8,050 bases of DNA from Friedmanniella sp. (GTDB taxonomy: Bacteria > Actinomycetota > Actinomycetes > Propionibacteriales > Propionibacteriaceae). Both the position numbers and the translations under genes were made by a program. Within the stretch, counting starts at the first letter, position 1. Each line of letters begins with the position of its first letter. The stretch covers positions 1 to 8,050 of the forward strand of contig JAOPXW010000115.1 of assembly GCA_025964935.1 (NCBI GenBank). The letters run 5' to 3'. The notes below the pieces were generated by a model. It did no database searches and was not told the origin of the DNA. It saw only the letters and a program-made list of their open reading frames with translations. Positions 7,978-8,050 of the stretch are shown here, in pieces.

Positions 7978-8050
7978 GGCACCACTTGGAGGGTGAGGTG
8001 AGTGTGGTCGGCGGAATAGTCACGGGTTGGCCGTCCTCGCGGTCGGCGGC
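7978..8050. other. Upstream region of the transporter gene, cut by the window edge
   Basis: These 73 nt should carry the promoter and leader of the minus-strand transporter gene. On that strand a GTGACTATTCC stretch (complement of 8013-8023) is the least GC-rich part and could hold a -10 element, but no matching -35 is seen. No coding region is supported on either strand. Confidence 0.3.

Noticed and set aside
6961..8001. A 346-codon plus-strand open frame opposite the transporter
   Set aside because: It covers the EamA gene antisense, begins inside the inverted repeat and translates to His/Gln/Gly/Asp/Arg-rich low complexity without domains.

Overview
The window is very GC-rich, with almost every third codon position G or C, frequent GTG starts, stop/start overlaps and long meaningless open frames opposite real genes. 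Together with a DUF5130 gene and a pyrR-pyrB-pyrC operon without pyrI, this points to the chromosome of a high-GC actinobacterium. I cannot place it further, though the gene set would suit Propionibacteriaceae, Nocardioidaceae or relatives. There is no sign of phage, IS transposase, CRISPR, tRNA or rRNA.

Layout from left to right: (1) the C-terminal three quarters of an M1 aminopeptidase N (2-1915, +), whose stop overlaps the GTG start of an AlkA-type 3-methyladenine DNA glycosylase (1912-2772, +). (2) A convergent minus-strand pair: a small single-pass membrane protein (3173-3490) whose 3' end overlaps the start of a DUF5130/TPM-like protein (2794-3195). (3) A 56-bp divergent control region (3491-3546) with a symmetric TACCGTA element that can be read as a -10 box on both strands. 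(4) The de novo pyrimidine operon pyrR-pyrB-pyrC (3547-6493, +), joined by 1-nt and 4-nt overlaps and closed by a GC-rich hairpin. (5) Two minus-strand genes: an ABM-domain (YgiN/Rv0793-like) monooxygenase (6543-6863) and a ten-helix EamA/DMT transporter (7039-7977), separated by a 175-nt gap that holds a striking 23-bp inverted repeat.

PyrB (aspartate transcarbamoylase) and PyrC (dihydroorotase) carry out the second and third steps of UMP synthesis. PyrR is the UMP/PRPP-sensing regulator that normally controls such operons post-transcriptionally. carA, carB, pyrD and pyrF, which often follow pyrC in actinobacteria, are absent here. The flanking genes are housekeeping or accessory and are not obviously linked to pyrimidine metabolism.

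Most of the window is ordinary core genome. I do not see an undescribed multi-gene system. The points most worth a second look are the inverted repeat at 6951-7027, the divergent promoter with a probable leaderless GTG start, and the uncharacterised membrane protein/DUF5130 pair.
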